Program-made: the position numbers and the translations under genes | Part shown: piece by piece, positions 37,969 to 45,751 of the stretch | Layout of the letters: each line of letters opens with the position of its first letter | Numbering within the stretch: the stretch's first letter is position 1 | Source of the DNA: Rhodoferax sp. | GTDB taxonomy: Bacteria > Pseudomonadota > Gammaproteobacteria > Burkholderiales > Burkholderiaceae_C | Direction of reading: 5' to 3' | Length of the DNA stretch: 45,751 bases | NCBI RefSeq assembly: GCF_013297935.1 | Contig: NZ_JAAFIX010000016.1 | Location: 1-45,751, forward strand | Notes under the pieces: generated by a model | Seen by the model: the letters and a program-made list of their open reading frames with translations, nothing else | What the model was told of the DNA's origin: nothing | The model's database searches: none

Positions 37969-39624
37969 ATGGCCAAGGCAACAAACAACAATTGGTGGCG
38001 CGGCGGCGTCATTTATCAAATCTACCCTCGCAGCTATGCGGACAGCAATGGCGACGGCATCGGCGATCTGGCGGGTATCACCGCCAAGCTGGACTATGTG
38101 GCCGAGCTCGGTGCCGACGGTATCTGGCTTTCGCCATTTTTCAAGAGCCCCATGAAGGACTTCGGCTACGACGTCAGCGACTACTGCGATGTCGATCCGA
38201 TGTTCGGCACCATCGATGACTTCAAGCAGCTCGTAGACCGGGCTCATTCATTGGGCCTGAAGGTCATGATTGACCAGGTCCTCTCGCACAGTTCGGACCA
38301 GCACCCGTGGTTTGTAGAAAGCCGCTCCAGCCTCGATAACCCCAAGGCGGACTGGTACATCTGGGCGGATGCCAAGCCGGATGGCAATCCACCAAACAAC
38401 TGGCTGTCGATTTTCGGCGGGAGCGCCTGGCAGTGGGATACCCGTCGCTGCCAGTACTACATGCACAACTTTCTGACCAGCCAGCCGGACTTGAACTTTC
38501 ACAACCCTGAAGTTCAACGAGCACTGTTGGCAACGGTCAAGTTCTGGTTGGATCTCGGGGTGGATGGCTACCGCTTGGACACGGCCAATTTCTATTTCCA
38601 CGACGCTCAGTTGCGTGACAACCCCGCCCGTGGCCGCCCGGATGGCGAGGACCCCGCGGTCAACGCAGTGAACCCCTATGGCTGGCAATGGCACCAGCAC
38701 GACAAGAGCCAGCCCGAGAACCTGGCATTTTTACGTGAACTGCGTGCTTTGCTTGATGCCTACCCCGATACCACCATGGTGGGCGAGATCGGCGACGATG
38801 ATGGCTTGGCCCGCGTGGCAGAGTACACCAGCGGTGGTGACAAGCTGCACATGGCGTATTGCTTTGACCTGCTGGGCACGGCACACAGCGCAGCCCACTT
38901 CCGTGGGTTTGTGAAACGCTTTGAAGAGGTTGCTCCGGGCGGTTGGCCTTGCTGGGCCCTGTCGAACCACGACGTGGTTCGTGTTGCCACCCGTTGGGCC
39001 AGCACCGCAGCCGTTGCCGCGCCTGACTTGTTGCGTCTGGGGGCTGCATTGCAAATGTCCTTGCGGGGTTCTCCGTGCATCTACCAGGGAGATGAGCTGG
39101 GCCTGCCGGAGGCCGACATTGCCTTTGAGGATTTGCAAGACCCTTACGGCATCACCATGTGGCCCGAGTTCAAGGGGCGCGACGGTTGCCGCACGCCTAT
39201 GCCATGGTTGTCGGGTCGGGCGGATCTGGGGTTCTCGTCCGCTTCCGTCACCAGCTCCAAACCGTGGCTGCCGGTTGCGGCTACCCACCATGCCCTCACC
39301 GCCGAAGCGCAAATTCAGGACCCCGCCTCACTGCTGCACTTCTATCGCAACTTGCTGCGTTGGCGCAAAACCCAGCCTTGCCTAGTGAGCGGTACGCTCG
39401 AAGTACTGGACGCACACCCGCAGGTGCTGACCTATGTGCGCCGGCACGAGGGTTTCACCATGGTGTGTGTTTTTAACTTCAGCCCCGAGCCTGCTCAATG
39501 GTCGGTTCCTTCGGCCTTTGCTGACCTGAGCCGAGTTGAGGGTAGTGGTCTGGCGGACGTTGCTATTGTTGGCGGAGTTTTGCAACTACCCGCTTGGGGC
39601 GGCGCATTCCTGGGCACCACCTGA
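37969..39624 (+). CDS. aglA: GH13 alpha-glucosidase, AglA-like
   Basis: A 551-residue cytoplasmic glycoside hydrolase family 13 enzyme (no signal peptide) that would split imported alpha-glucosides such as sucrose, maltose or trehalose-like sugars. The N-terminal GVIYQIYPRSYADSNGDGIG is typical. Catalytic residues are the nucleophile D204 in GYRLDTAN, the acid/base E273 in MVGEIGDDDG and D335 in ALSNHDVVRVA. The length equals that of the rhizobial AglA. The ATG at 37969 (MAKATNNNWW) is chosen; the hairpin upstream excludes a longer start. Confidence 0.9.
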   Translation: MAKATNNNWWRGGVIYQIYPRSYADSNGDGIGDLAGITAKLDYVAELGADGIWLSPFFKSPMKDFGYDVSDYCDVDPMFGTIDDFKQLVDRAHSLGLKVMIDQVLSHSSDQHPWFVESRSSLDNPKADWYIWADAKPDGNPPNNWLSIFGGSAWQWDTRRCQYYMHNFLTSQPDLNFHNPEVQRALLATVKFWLDLGVDGYRLDTANFYFHDAQLRDNPARGRPDGEDPAVNAVNPYGWQWHQHDKSQPENLAFLRELRALLDAYPDTTMVGEIGDDDGLARVAEYTSGGDKLHMAYCFDLLGTAHSAAHFRGFVKRFEEVAPGGWPCWALSNHDVVRVATRWASTAAVAAPDLLRLGAALQMSLRGSPCIYQGDELGLPEADIAFEDLQDPYGITMWPEFKGRDGCRTPMPWLSGRADLGFSSASVTSSKPWLPVAATHHALTAEAQIQDPASLLHFYRNLLRWRKTQPCLVSGTLEVLDAHPQVLTYVRRHEGFTMVCVFNFSPEPAQWSVPSAFADLSRVEGSGLADVAIVGGVLQLPAWGGAFLGTT

Positions 39625-39660
39625 CCGCCGCGGGCCGGTCGGCTCAGGTACATTTTGCGG

Positions 39661-41016
39661 ATGAGTACTCCTGAGCGCTTGCGCCTGAACACCATCGCCG
39701 GGCCCCTGCTCGGCGAGTTTTTGCTGGGAATGACGGTGGTCATGGGAGGGCTCTGGCTGGCCTCCCATGAGTCCGACGCAGCGGCAGGCGCCTTCGGGCT
39801 CGTCAATCAAATTCTCGAGACACTGAGCGTTGCCTTCCGGGTGCTGGCGATCGGCCTCGGCGTCATGGTCACCCAGTATCTCGGCGGCGGTCAGCACGTG
39901 GCGGCCCGGCGTGTGGCCCTGCTGGCCTTGGGGGCCAGCACCTGGGTGGGGGCTGCCATCATGTTGGTCGTGGTGGCCGGCAATGACCTCATGCTCGATT
40001 GGCTCAATGCGCCGACTATGGTGGCATCACTCGCTGCACCGTATCTGCAATGGTTTGCACCCGCGTTACTGCTGGATGTCTACAACCTGAGCATGGCCGC
40101 CGTCTTGCGCGCGCACTTGTTTGCCAAAGACTCTTTGCGCATCATGATTGCCATGCATGGCACCCATTTCGCACTGGCCTTTGTCATTATGCGCGGCTGG
40201 GGCACCTGGGATGGGCTGGGCCTTGAGGGCTATGCCATTGCCATGCTGATCAGTCGCGCACTGGGGCTGGTGTTGCACTTGTGGTTCTGGCGGGTGCGCA
40301 TGCAACTCACCCCGTCGGGGCGCGACTGGTGGCGGTTTGCATGGGTAGATTTTGGTCCGGTGTTGCGGGTGGGTTTGCCCGGCGCAGGTGTTGAGGTGAC
40401 TTACCGCGCCGCATTCATGGTGTCCGTGGCTGCGACAGCCCGATTGGGCGTGATCGCACTAGCCACCCATTCCTACACCTTGCAACTGTTGAAATATGTG
40501 CTGCTTACCAGCATGGCGATCGGGTGGGCCTGTGAAATCATGGTCGGTCGCCTGGTGGGTGCCGGCGACCTGCGGGAGGCCAATGGCCTGGTACGCAAAG
40601 CCGTGCGCAACGGACTGCTGGCCTCGGGCTCTCTGGCGCTTATTGCGGCGCTGGGCGCACCGTGGTTGATGCGGGCTTTCACCAAAGACGCAGCGGTCAT
40701 TGAGGCCGCGCAAACCTTACTCTGGTTGTCTTTGTTGCTCGAAACCGGTCGTGTTTTTAACTTGATTTTGAATGGCGCTTTGCGTGCCACCGGCGATGCC
40801 ATCTACCCCGCAGCTTCTAGTGTGGCGTCGCTGGTGCTTGTGCTGGGGGTGGGCTCATTCTGGCTGGGGCGCTTGTTTGGCTTGCCCGGTATCTGGCTAG
40901 CCTATGCGCTGGATGAGTGGATCCGTGGCTTACTGCTGCTCAGCCGTTGGCTATGGCGCGGCTGGCTACCCAATGCGCGGGACAGCCGCCGCCGTATGCG
41001 TGCCGACAAAGGCTGA
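39661..41016 (+). CDS. MATE-family efflux transporter
   Basis: A 451-residue protein with about 12 hydrophobic segments in two repeats, typical of MATE (multidrug and toxin extrusion) exporters driven by H+ or Na+. Visible MATE-type features are the LNTIAGPLLGEFLLGM start and FRVLAIGLGVMVTQYLGGG in the first bundle, and GWACEIMVGRLVGAGDLREA in the second. The substrate is unknown. It follows the GH13 gene by 36 bases without a clear terminator, so read-through from the sugar operon is possible, and it converges on the lactonase gene. Confidence 0.85.
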   Translation: MSTPERLRLNTIAGPLLGEFLLGMTVVMGGLWLASHESDAAAGAFGLVNQILETLSVAFRVLAIGLGVMVTQYLGGGQHVAARRVALLALGASTWVGAAIMLVVVAGNDLMLDWLNAPTMVASLAAPYLQWFAPALLLDVYNLSMAAVLRAHLFAKDSLRIMIAMHGTHFALAFVIMRGWGTWDGLGLEGYAIAMLISRALGLVLHLWFWRVRMQLTPSGRDWWRFAWVDFGPVLRVGLPGAGVEVTYRAAFMVSVAATARLGVIALATHSYTLQLLKYVLLTSMAIGWACEIMVGRLVGAGDLREANGLVRKAVRNGLLASGSLALIAALGAPWLMRAFTKDAAVIEAAQTLLWLSLLLETGRVFNLILNGALRATGDAIYPAASSVASLVLVLGVGSFWLGRLFGLPGIWLAYALDEWIRGLLLLSRWLWRGWLPNARDSRRRMRADKG

Positions 41017-41026
41017 TTTTTAAGCG

Positions 41027-41914
41027 CTAGCCAAAAGCGAGAGGCAGCAACCCCGTAACGCCTGTGCGCAAAGTAAACAAGCTGCCCGAGAGCGGGTGCT
41101 TCTCCAGTGCTGCCGCATCCAGCCCGACACGCGCAGTCGTTACCAGCATGGTCTGCAGGTCTGGGCCACCAAAGCTGATACTTGTGACCTGACTGGCCGG
41201 AATCGCAATGGTTTGCAAGCACTTTGCATCCACACTAAAGCGCCGTATGCAAGCGCCACCCCAAAAAGCGATCCAGATACAGCCCTCGCTGTCTATAGTC
41301 ATGCCATCGGGGGTTCCCTCTTCTTCCGTGAAAACCCGCCACACGGTCTTTGCGCTGAATTGGCCCCGAGGGTCCATCTGGTAGCGGTAGACCGTGTTCA
41401 GAAAACTGTCGGTGTGCAACATCCAACTGGCATCGGGCGCAATGGCCGGGCCATTGGCAATATAGATCCCGGTTTCCACAATGGCGCACTGCAGGTCCGG
41501 ATCCAGCCGAGCCAGTCTCCCTGTGCGGCGCGCGGGGTCGTCGTTGTCCATGGAACCCGCCCAGATCCGACCGTGGGCATCGGCCTTGGCATCATTGAGG
41601 CGGACCGTAGGCTCGCCCGGATGCGGCTGGGCCACGGGAGTCCAGTGCAGCTCGGGTTCCAGCGTCAGGTGCACGATGCCGCTTTGGAAACCGGCCATGA
41701 AGCCGGCCCCATCCTTGCGGGGAATCAGCCAGCCAATGCGCTCCGGCATCTTCCAACTTTGGCGCTGGTCGCTCGCGGGCGTCCACGCATGCACGGCGCA
41801 GCCGTGGATATCGACACAAAAAAAACGCTGGCTACGGTCGTCCCATAGCGGGCCTTCACCTAAGGACAACTCGGCGGGCCATACGGCCTTCGGGGGCGTG
41901 TGATTCAGGTCCAT
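41027..41914 (-). CDS. SMP-30/gluconolactonase family lactonase
   Basis: A 295-residue six-bladed beta-propeller that hydrolyses sugar lactones. Metal ligands match the family: E20 in LGEGPLWDD, N154 in IANGPAIAPD and D203 in GTPDGMTID, with N107 in RLNDAKAD as a further active-site residue. Next to a sugar dehydrogenase of the SDR family it probably opens the galactono- or related lactone. The ATG at 41914 overlaps the SDR stop by ten bases; a longer frame inside the SDR gene is rejected. Confidence 0.9.
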   Translation of the reverse strand: MDLNHTPPKAVWPAELSLGEGPLWDDRSQRFFCVDIHGCAVHAWTPASDQRQSWKMPERIGWLIPRKDGAGFMAGFQSGIVHLTLEPELHWTPVAQPHPGEPTVRLNDAKADAHGRIWAGSMDNDDPARRTGRLARLDPDLQCAIVETGIYIANGPAIAPDASWMLHTDSFLNTVYRYQMDPRGQFSAKTVWRVFTEEEGTPDGMTIDSEGCIWIAFWGGACIRRFSVDAKCLQTIAIPASQVTSISFGGPDLQTMLVTTARVGLDAAALEKHPLSGSLFTLRTGVTGLLPLAFG

Positions 41915-42684
41915 CCTGCGTCCACCACAAAGTCTTGGGCCGTTACCATGCCACTGTCCGCGGCAGACAGGAACAGCGCCATATTGGCCACGTCCGCACC
42001 GAGAATGCGGCCTGGGAGGCAATGGTTGTCTTTCATGGCTTTTTCGCCGGCTTCGTCTACCCACATGGTCAGCTGCTTGTCCGTCATGATCCAGCCGGGC
42101 GTCAGGGTGTTCACCCGGATGTTGAATTCTCCCAGTTCGCGCGCCAGGCTGCGGGTCAGGCCCACGGTAGCGGATTTGCAGGTGGCGTAGACGGGATAGC
42201 CTTTGCCTTTGATTTTCCAGCTGGTCGATCCGAGATTCACAATCGCGCCGCCACCGGAGCGCTTCATGCCCTCTGCGACAGCCTGCGCCGCAAAAAAATG
42301 AGGCCGGAGATTGACCGAGACCCGCCAGTCGAAATCGTCGGCGGTCACATCTGCGAGCTCATGCCGCTGGTCATTGGCCACGTTGTTGACCAACACCGTG
42401 ATGTCTCCAAAGCGCTGGGCGGCGGTGGCAATAGCGGCCTGCAGGGCGCTCACGTCGGCAGCATCGCTCTGCAGAAACAAAGGCTCGGGGCCGAGCTGTC
42501 GGGCCGCGTCAATGACTTGTTGCGCGGCATCTGCATTGCGGCCGGTAAACGCCACTTTGGCGCCCTGACGGGCAAACGCGATCACGATGTCGCCGCCAAT
42601 GCCTGAGCTGCCTCCAGTGACGAAAACGCTGCGCCCTTGCAAGCTCGGGTACTGCGCGAAGTGGGAGAGGGTGTCCGGCTTCAT
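41905..42684 (-). CDS. SDR sugar dehydrogenase (galactose/arabinose 1-dehydrogenase type)
   Basis: A 259-residue classical short-chain dehydrogenase. The cofactor motif TGGSSGIG spans residues 23-30, N100-N101 lies in VLVNNVANDQRHE, and the catalytic residues are S153, Y166 and K170 (YATCK). The NVANDxRH pattern resembles SDR aldose dehydrogenases that make sugar lactones, and it is followed by a lactonase gene with overlap. Galactose, arabinose or fucose are possible substrates; the linked kinase and aldolase favour galactose. The DgoR-like site lies 36 bases before the start. Confidence 0.83.
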   Translation of the reverse strand: MKPDTLSHFAQYPSLQGRSVFVTGGSSGIGGDIVIAFARQGAKVAFTGRNADAAQQVIDAARQLGPEPLFLQSDAADVSALQAAIATAAQRFGDITVLVNNVANDQRHELADVTADDFDWRVSVNLRPHFFAAQAVAEGMKRSGGGAIVNLGSTSWKIKGKGYPVYATCKSATVGLTRSLARELGEFNIRVNTLTPGWIMTDKQLTMWVDEAGEKAMKDNHCLPGRILGADVANMALFLSAADSGMVTAQDFVVDAGWT

Positions 42685-42720
42685 AGGTCTCCAATGGAAA
42701 GATAGACCCCGATTCTAGGG

Positions 42721-42732
42721 TTAATCATCATA
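42721..42732. promoter_or_regulatory. Putative operator 1 of the FadR-type regulator
   Basis: TTAATCATCATA, 36 bases before the SDR start. It matches 11 of 12 bases of the site at 43517-43528 and the similarity extends a little downstream (AAATAAA compared with TTTAAAT). The shared word in both promoter regions of one pathway suggests a common regulator. Confidence 0.5.
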
Positions 42733-42757
42733 CAAATAAAGCGGAAAAATCGGCTTT

Positions 42758-43516
42758 CTAGGCCCCTTGGAGGGTTGCGCGGATCAGGCTGCGGGTATCC
42801 GAGAGCATGCCTGCCATACGATGCAGGGCGTTCTGTGGCTCCTGTAACCGGATGGCGTCGAACACTTTTTGGTGGTCCGGTAGCGCCTGCTTGAAGTTGT
42901 CCGAGGTGCGCGCGGTCACCCCTAACAAGGCCTCGAGCGCGCTGCCGATGATGGCCGCCAGCGGCATCAGCAGCGGATTGTTGGTCGCCTGCAGCACTGC
43001 CGTGTGGAATGCGAGGTCGGCCTCGACCCACTCTGCAATGCTCTGCGAAGACTCCATGGCTCTCAGTGCTTGGGCAATGGCCTCAAGCTGCGCGTCGCTT
43101 CGACTGGTGGCCGCCAGCGCTGCCGCTGAAGGCTCGATGATTTCCCGCAGCTCGGTCAGATGCCGCAAAAACTCTGCATCGACGCCGGTGGCGCAGCGCC
43201 ACGCCAGAATGTCCGGGTCCAGCAGGTTCCATTGATCTTTGCTGCGGACCCGGGTGCCGATACGGGGGCGCGCTTCCAGCAAGCCCTTGGCGGCGAGTAC
43301 CTTGACGGCCTCTCGCAACGCAGTCCGGCTCACGGCGAGCTCCTGGCACAGAAGCTCTTCGTTCGGGAGCACCTGCCCGGCCGGGTAGATGCCCCCCGCT
43401 ACGCGCCGGCCTAGCTCATCAACCACTTGACCATGCAGTTTGCGCCCGCTGTAGCGGGCGTGAGAGGCCGGAGTGGCTGAGGTTTTGACGTCGTGGGGCA
43501 TCATGCGAGCGGGCAT
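42758..43516 (-). CDS. dgoR: FadR-subfamily GntR regulator, DgoR-like
   Basis: A 252-residue regulator. The winged HTH (residues ~25-90) shows GGIYPAGQVLPNEELLCQELAVSRTALREAVKVLAAKGLLEARPRIGTRV in continuous family style, and the FCD ligand domain has FLRHLTELREIIEPSAA and ADLAFHTAVLQATNNPL with metal-site Asp and His residues. DgoR homologues repress galactonate genes and are released by galactonate. Starts at 43504 or 43501 are also possible. It is divergent from dgoK with an operator candidate between them. Confidence 0.83.
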   Translation of the reverse strand: MPARMMPHDVKTSATPASHARYSGRKLHGQVVDELGRRVAGGIYPAGQVLPNEELLCQELAVSRTALREAVKVLAAKGLLEARPRIGTRVRSKDQWNLLDPDILAWRCATGVDAEFLRHLTELREIIEPSAAALAATSRSDAQLEAIAQALRAMESSQSIAEWVEADLAFHTAVLQATNNPLLMPLAAIIGSALEALLGVTARTSDNFKQALPDHQKVFDAIRLQEPQNALHRMAGMLSDTRSLIRATLQGA

Positions 43517-43528
43517 TTAATGATCATA
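43517..43528. promoter_or_regulatory. Putative operator 2 of the FadR-type regulator
   Basis: TTAATGATCATA, containing the palindrome ATGATCAT, directly before the regulator start and 40 bases before the kinase start. One base differs from the site at 42721-42732. Confidence 0.5.
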
Positions 43529-43567
43529 TGTTTAAATCGGGGCAAACCCATCATCCTGAACCCAACT

Positions 43568-44482
43568 ATGTCTGTGAGCTCAATGTCCTCTATTGTCGGT
43601 GTGGACTGGGGAACCACCCACCGCCGCACCTATGCACTCCAAGCCTTGGGCGAGTGTCTTCATGAATCCAGTGACGATGATGGCGCGCTGGCGTGCAAAG
43701 GCCGCTTCCCCGAGGCGCTGACTGGTGCTCTGGCAGGTGTGCAAGCTACCCCATCGCTGGTCATCGCCTCCGGCATGGTAGGCAGTGCACTGGGCTGGCA
43801 CGAGGTGCCCTATGTCGACTCAAGCGTGCCCTTGCCGGAGCTGGGGCGCCATGCGTTTCGCGTGCCCGATGCTCCAGGGGGTGCGCCAGTACTACTGATT
43901 CCCGGTTACTGCATTCGCAATGCCAGTGGCGTTCCCGATGTCATGCGGGGTGAGGAGACCCAGTTGCTCGGAGCGTGGGCACTGGGGCATGTGTCGGGTT
44001 GGTTTGTATTGCCCGGCACCCATAGCAAATGGGTGCTGCTGCAGGACGGAGTGGTGCGCAAGCTGCGCACCTACATGACCGGCGAGCTGTACGACCTGCT
44101 GCGTAAGCAGGGCACACTGGCTGCAGCGGCAGGCGGGCAGACCGTGTGGGATGACGCCGCCTTTGCAGCCGGGGTCGATGCTGCAGGTCAACATGCACTA
44201 AGTCATCTCTTGTTCGGTACCCGTGCGCGGGTGGTGAGCAAGGACATGGCACCCCAGTCCAGCGCGTCGTATTTGAGCGGCCTCCTGATCGGCGCTGAAC
44301 TGAAGGATGTCCTGGGCGATGAAGCCGGCGAAGTGCCCACCTTTCAATTGATCGGGTCTCCGCAGTTGGCGGAGCTCTACCAAAAGGCAGCCCAGCGACT
44401 GGACTGCCGCTTTGACATTCTGGATGCGCGGCAGGCCTTTCTGGCTGCCGTTCGGCACCTTTCTACCCATTGGAGCGTTTGA
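43568..44482 (+). CDS. dgoK: 2-dehydro-3-deoxygalactonokinase
   Basis: A 304-residue DgoK that phosphorylates 2-dehydro-3-deoxy-galactonate with ATP. The ATP-site start IVGVDWGTTHRRTYAL lies near residues 8-23, VLPGTHSKWVLLQDG is the conserved core, and YMTGELYDLLRKQGTL follows. The ATG at 43568 (MSVSSMSSIVGV) is chosen; an ATG at 43583 is also possible, and upstream ATGs at 43493 or 43520 would overlap the regulator or operator. Its TGA overlaps the dgoA start. Confidence 0.88.
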   Translation: MSVSSMSSIVGVDWGTTHRRTYALQALGECLHESSDDDGALACKGRFPEALTGALAGVQATPSLVIASGMVGSALGWHEVPYVDSSVPLPELGRHAFRVPDAPGGAPVLLIPGYCIRNASGVPDVMRGEETQLLGAWALGHVSGWFVLPGTHSKWVLLQDGVVRKLRTYMTGELYDLLRKQGTLAAAAGGQTVWDDAAFAAGVDAAGQHALSHLLFGTRARVVSKDMAPQSSASYLSGLLIGAELKDVLGDEAGEVPTFQLIGSPQLAELYQKAAQRLDCRFDILDARQAFLAAVRHLSTHWSV

Positions 44483-45120
44483 TGAGCACGGTGAATTCTT
44501 TGTTGGCGCAAGCCCGTCTACAACCCTTGATTGCGATTCTGCGAGGCTTGACGCCTGCAGAAGCGGTAGAGGTCGGGCAAGCCCTTTATGGCGCAGGTTT
44601 CCGTGCTCTGGAGGTGCCGCTGAACCGGCCTGGTGCCGTGGAGTGCATTGCAGCGCTGGTGCAAAGCCTGCCGGCGGACGCTTTGGTCGGTGGTGGCACC
44701 ATGCTGACGGAGGCCCATGTGGAGCAGGTGCACGCCGCAGGCGGCCGGCTCATGGTGTCCCCCAACTGCGATCCGGCGGTGATCCGCCGTGCCGTTGCGC
44801 TCGACATGCTGGCAGCGCCTGGTGTAGCCACTCCGACGGAGGCCTTTGCCGCCTTGCACGCGGGAGCACATGCCTTGAAACTTTTTCCAGCAGAGTCACT
44901 CGGGCATGGGGGACTCAAGGCGCTCAAGTCGGTGGTGCCCGCAGGCACCGACTTGTGGCCGGTAGGCGGCATCACTCCGGAGAGCATTGGCCCTTGGGTA
45001 AAGGCCGGTGCCAGCGGCTTCGGCATTGGTAGCCAGTTGTTTGCGCCGGGGGTGAGTGCCTCCCAAGTCGCTGAGCGGGCGCACAGCTATGTGCAAGCCT
45101 GGCAGCAAAGCCGGGCCTAA
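44482..45120 (+). CDS. dgoA: 2-dehydro-3-deoxy-6-phosphogalactonate aldolase
   Basis: A 212-residue KDPG/KDPGal aldolase that splits the phosphorylated acid to pyruvate and glyceraldehyde 3-phosphate. Conserved parts are PLIAILRGLTPAEA, the catalytic glutamate region ALEVPLN, GGGTMLT, and the Schiff-base lysine in HALKLFPAESLG. The LNRPGAVE wording favours the galactonate branch (DgoA) over the KDPG branch (Eda). It starts within the dgoK stop (TGATG) with GGAG upstream. It converges on rsmI with a 4-base overlap. Confidence 0.9.
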   Translation: MSTVNSLLAQARLQPLIAILRGLTPAEAVEVGQALYGAGFRALEVPLNRPGAVECIAALVQSLPADALVGGGTMLTEAHVEQVHAAGGRLMVSPNCDPAVIRRAVALDMLAAPGVATPTEAFAALHAGAHALKLFPAESLGHGGLKALKSVVPAGTDLWPVGGITPESIGPWVKAGASGFGIGSQLFAPGVSASQVAERAHSYVQAWQQSRA

Positions 45121-45751
45121 TCGTCTACCGGCGTGCCCTGCTTGAGTTGCAGGGCCCGGTCATAGAGAGCGTTGCGGGACTCGCCGGTAATGTCTGCCGC
45201 CAGCTTGACGGCTGACTTCAACGGCAGCTGCTCCAGCAACAGCAGCAGAACCCTGTCGTCCTGAGCGACCGCACTGGCCGGGGCGGGGTGGAGCACCAGC
45301 GCAAATTCACCCCGCAGGCGGTTGGCATCCGCAGCGAGCCAATTGCTGAGCTGCTGGGCTTCCACGGTGGCAATCTCTTCAAATTGCTTGCTCAGTTCCC
45401 GGCCCACCGTCACGAGGCGCGGGCCCAGGGCTGCGAGCGCTTTGGCCAAGGCTTCCAGGCGGTGCGGTGCTTCCAGGAGCACGACGGCATCGGGGTGTGA
45501 TGCCAGCTCATGAATCTGGGCCGCGCGTTCCACCGCTTTGGACGATAGAAAGCCACGGAACTCGAAACCCCCATGCCCGCTTCCGCCTGCCACCACGCCG
45601 GCCACCGACAGGGCCGTCACCACGCTGCTGGCACCCGGCAGGGGAATGACACGAAGCCCGACTGCGCGCACCTGCGCCACCAAGCGTGCGCCCGGGTCGC
45701 TCACCCCGGGGTGCCAGCATCGCTCACATAGGCCACACGCTGACCATGTTG
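45117..45751 (-). pseudogene. rsmI: rsmI (16S rRNA C1402 2'-O-methyltransferase), partial, with frameshift
   Basis: The downstream part (45117-45704) encodes 195 residues from VSDPGARLVAQVRAVGLRV to the C-terminus, including EFRGFLSSKAVERAAQ and VVLLEAPHRLEAL, which are RsmI patterns. The upstream part up to the window edge reads QHGQRVAYVSDAGTPG in another frame and then meets TGA at 45701-45703. Adding one C to the C4 run at 45704-45707 would join both parts as DAGTPGVSDPGARL, the family core. So this is either a true one-base deletion or a sequencing error in a homopolymer. The 5' end lies beyond the window. Confidence 0.85.

Noticed and set aside
41018..41040. AAGCGCTAGCC between the MATE and lactonase genes, similar to a repeat core
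   Set aside because: The second arm and flanking GCTAT block are absent, so I do not count it as a copy.

Overview
The window looks like chromosomal DNA of a betaproteobacterium of the order Burkholderiales, most likely family Comamonadaceae (Rhodoferax-like). This is an inference from the GC-rich coding sequence, the protein flavour of the S10 and ATP synthase genes, the regulatory-type PTS (EIIA-Man, HPr, EI), the DUF493-lipB-lipA order, and a dispersed ~57-bp palindromic repeat that I associate from memory with Comamonadaceae. No phage, transposase, integrase, CRISPR array or plasmid gene is visible. No gene-free stretch exceeds 300 bases.

Layout. 1-2290: end of the S10 ribosomal operon (rpsS 3' end, rplV, rpsC, rplP, rpmC, rpsQ), closed by a strong terminator; rplN does not follow. 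2324-6409: a peroxiredoxin, a GNAT acetyltransferase, a TlpA-like thioredoxin, then a translationally coupled trio (DUF4197 protein, lipoprotein, MFS transporter). 6432-8894: overlapping EIIA, ptsH and ptsI genes. 8977-11531: EamA exporter, aldo/keto reductase and an unknown protein. 11600-13720: lipoate genes lipA and lipB with a DUF493 protein (all minus). 13933-21043: complete F1Fo ATP synthase operon atpIBEFHAGDC with a TATAAT promoter in front and a terminator behind. 21100-25889: a TPM-domain/YgcG-like/LemA operon, a SnoaL-like protein, a YheT-like hydrolase, an unknown protein and a membrane cytochrome c5. 25978-26053: tRNA-Arg(CCG).

26200-33035: a degenerate EAL-HDOD protein, the divergent pobA/IclR regulator pair with a clear operator, a small ORF with its own promoter, an HTH-receiver fusion regulator, an RhlE-type helicase, a low-molecular-weight tyrosine phosphatase and an unknown protein. 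33252-39624: an alpha-glucoside uptake and hydrolysis operon (ATPase, binding protein, two permeases, GH13 alpha-glucosidase) with internal hairpins. 39661-41016: MATE exporter. 41027-45120: an oxidative galactose-type (De Ley-Doudoroff) cluster: lactonase, SDR dehydrogenase, FadR-type regulator, KDGal kinase and KDPGal aldolase. The dehydratase is absent. 45117-45751: rsmI, cut by the window edge and carrying an apparent one-base frameshift.

Most notable signals: (i) five copies of one ~57-bp repeat. Four are intergenic. One of these contains the start codon of a gene and another its ribosome binding site. A fifth, more diverged copy appears to lie in frame inside an MFS transporter gene. 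(ii) A matching 12-mer in front of both arms of the galactonate-type cluster. (iii) A 10-bp inverted repeat between pobA and its regulator. (iv) The rsmI frameshift in a C4G4 tract. (v) An HTH-receiver protein of inverted architecture with no partner kinase nearby. I did not find a convincing entirely new multi-gene system.
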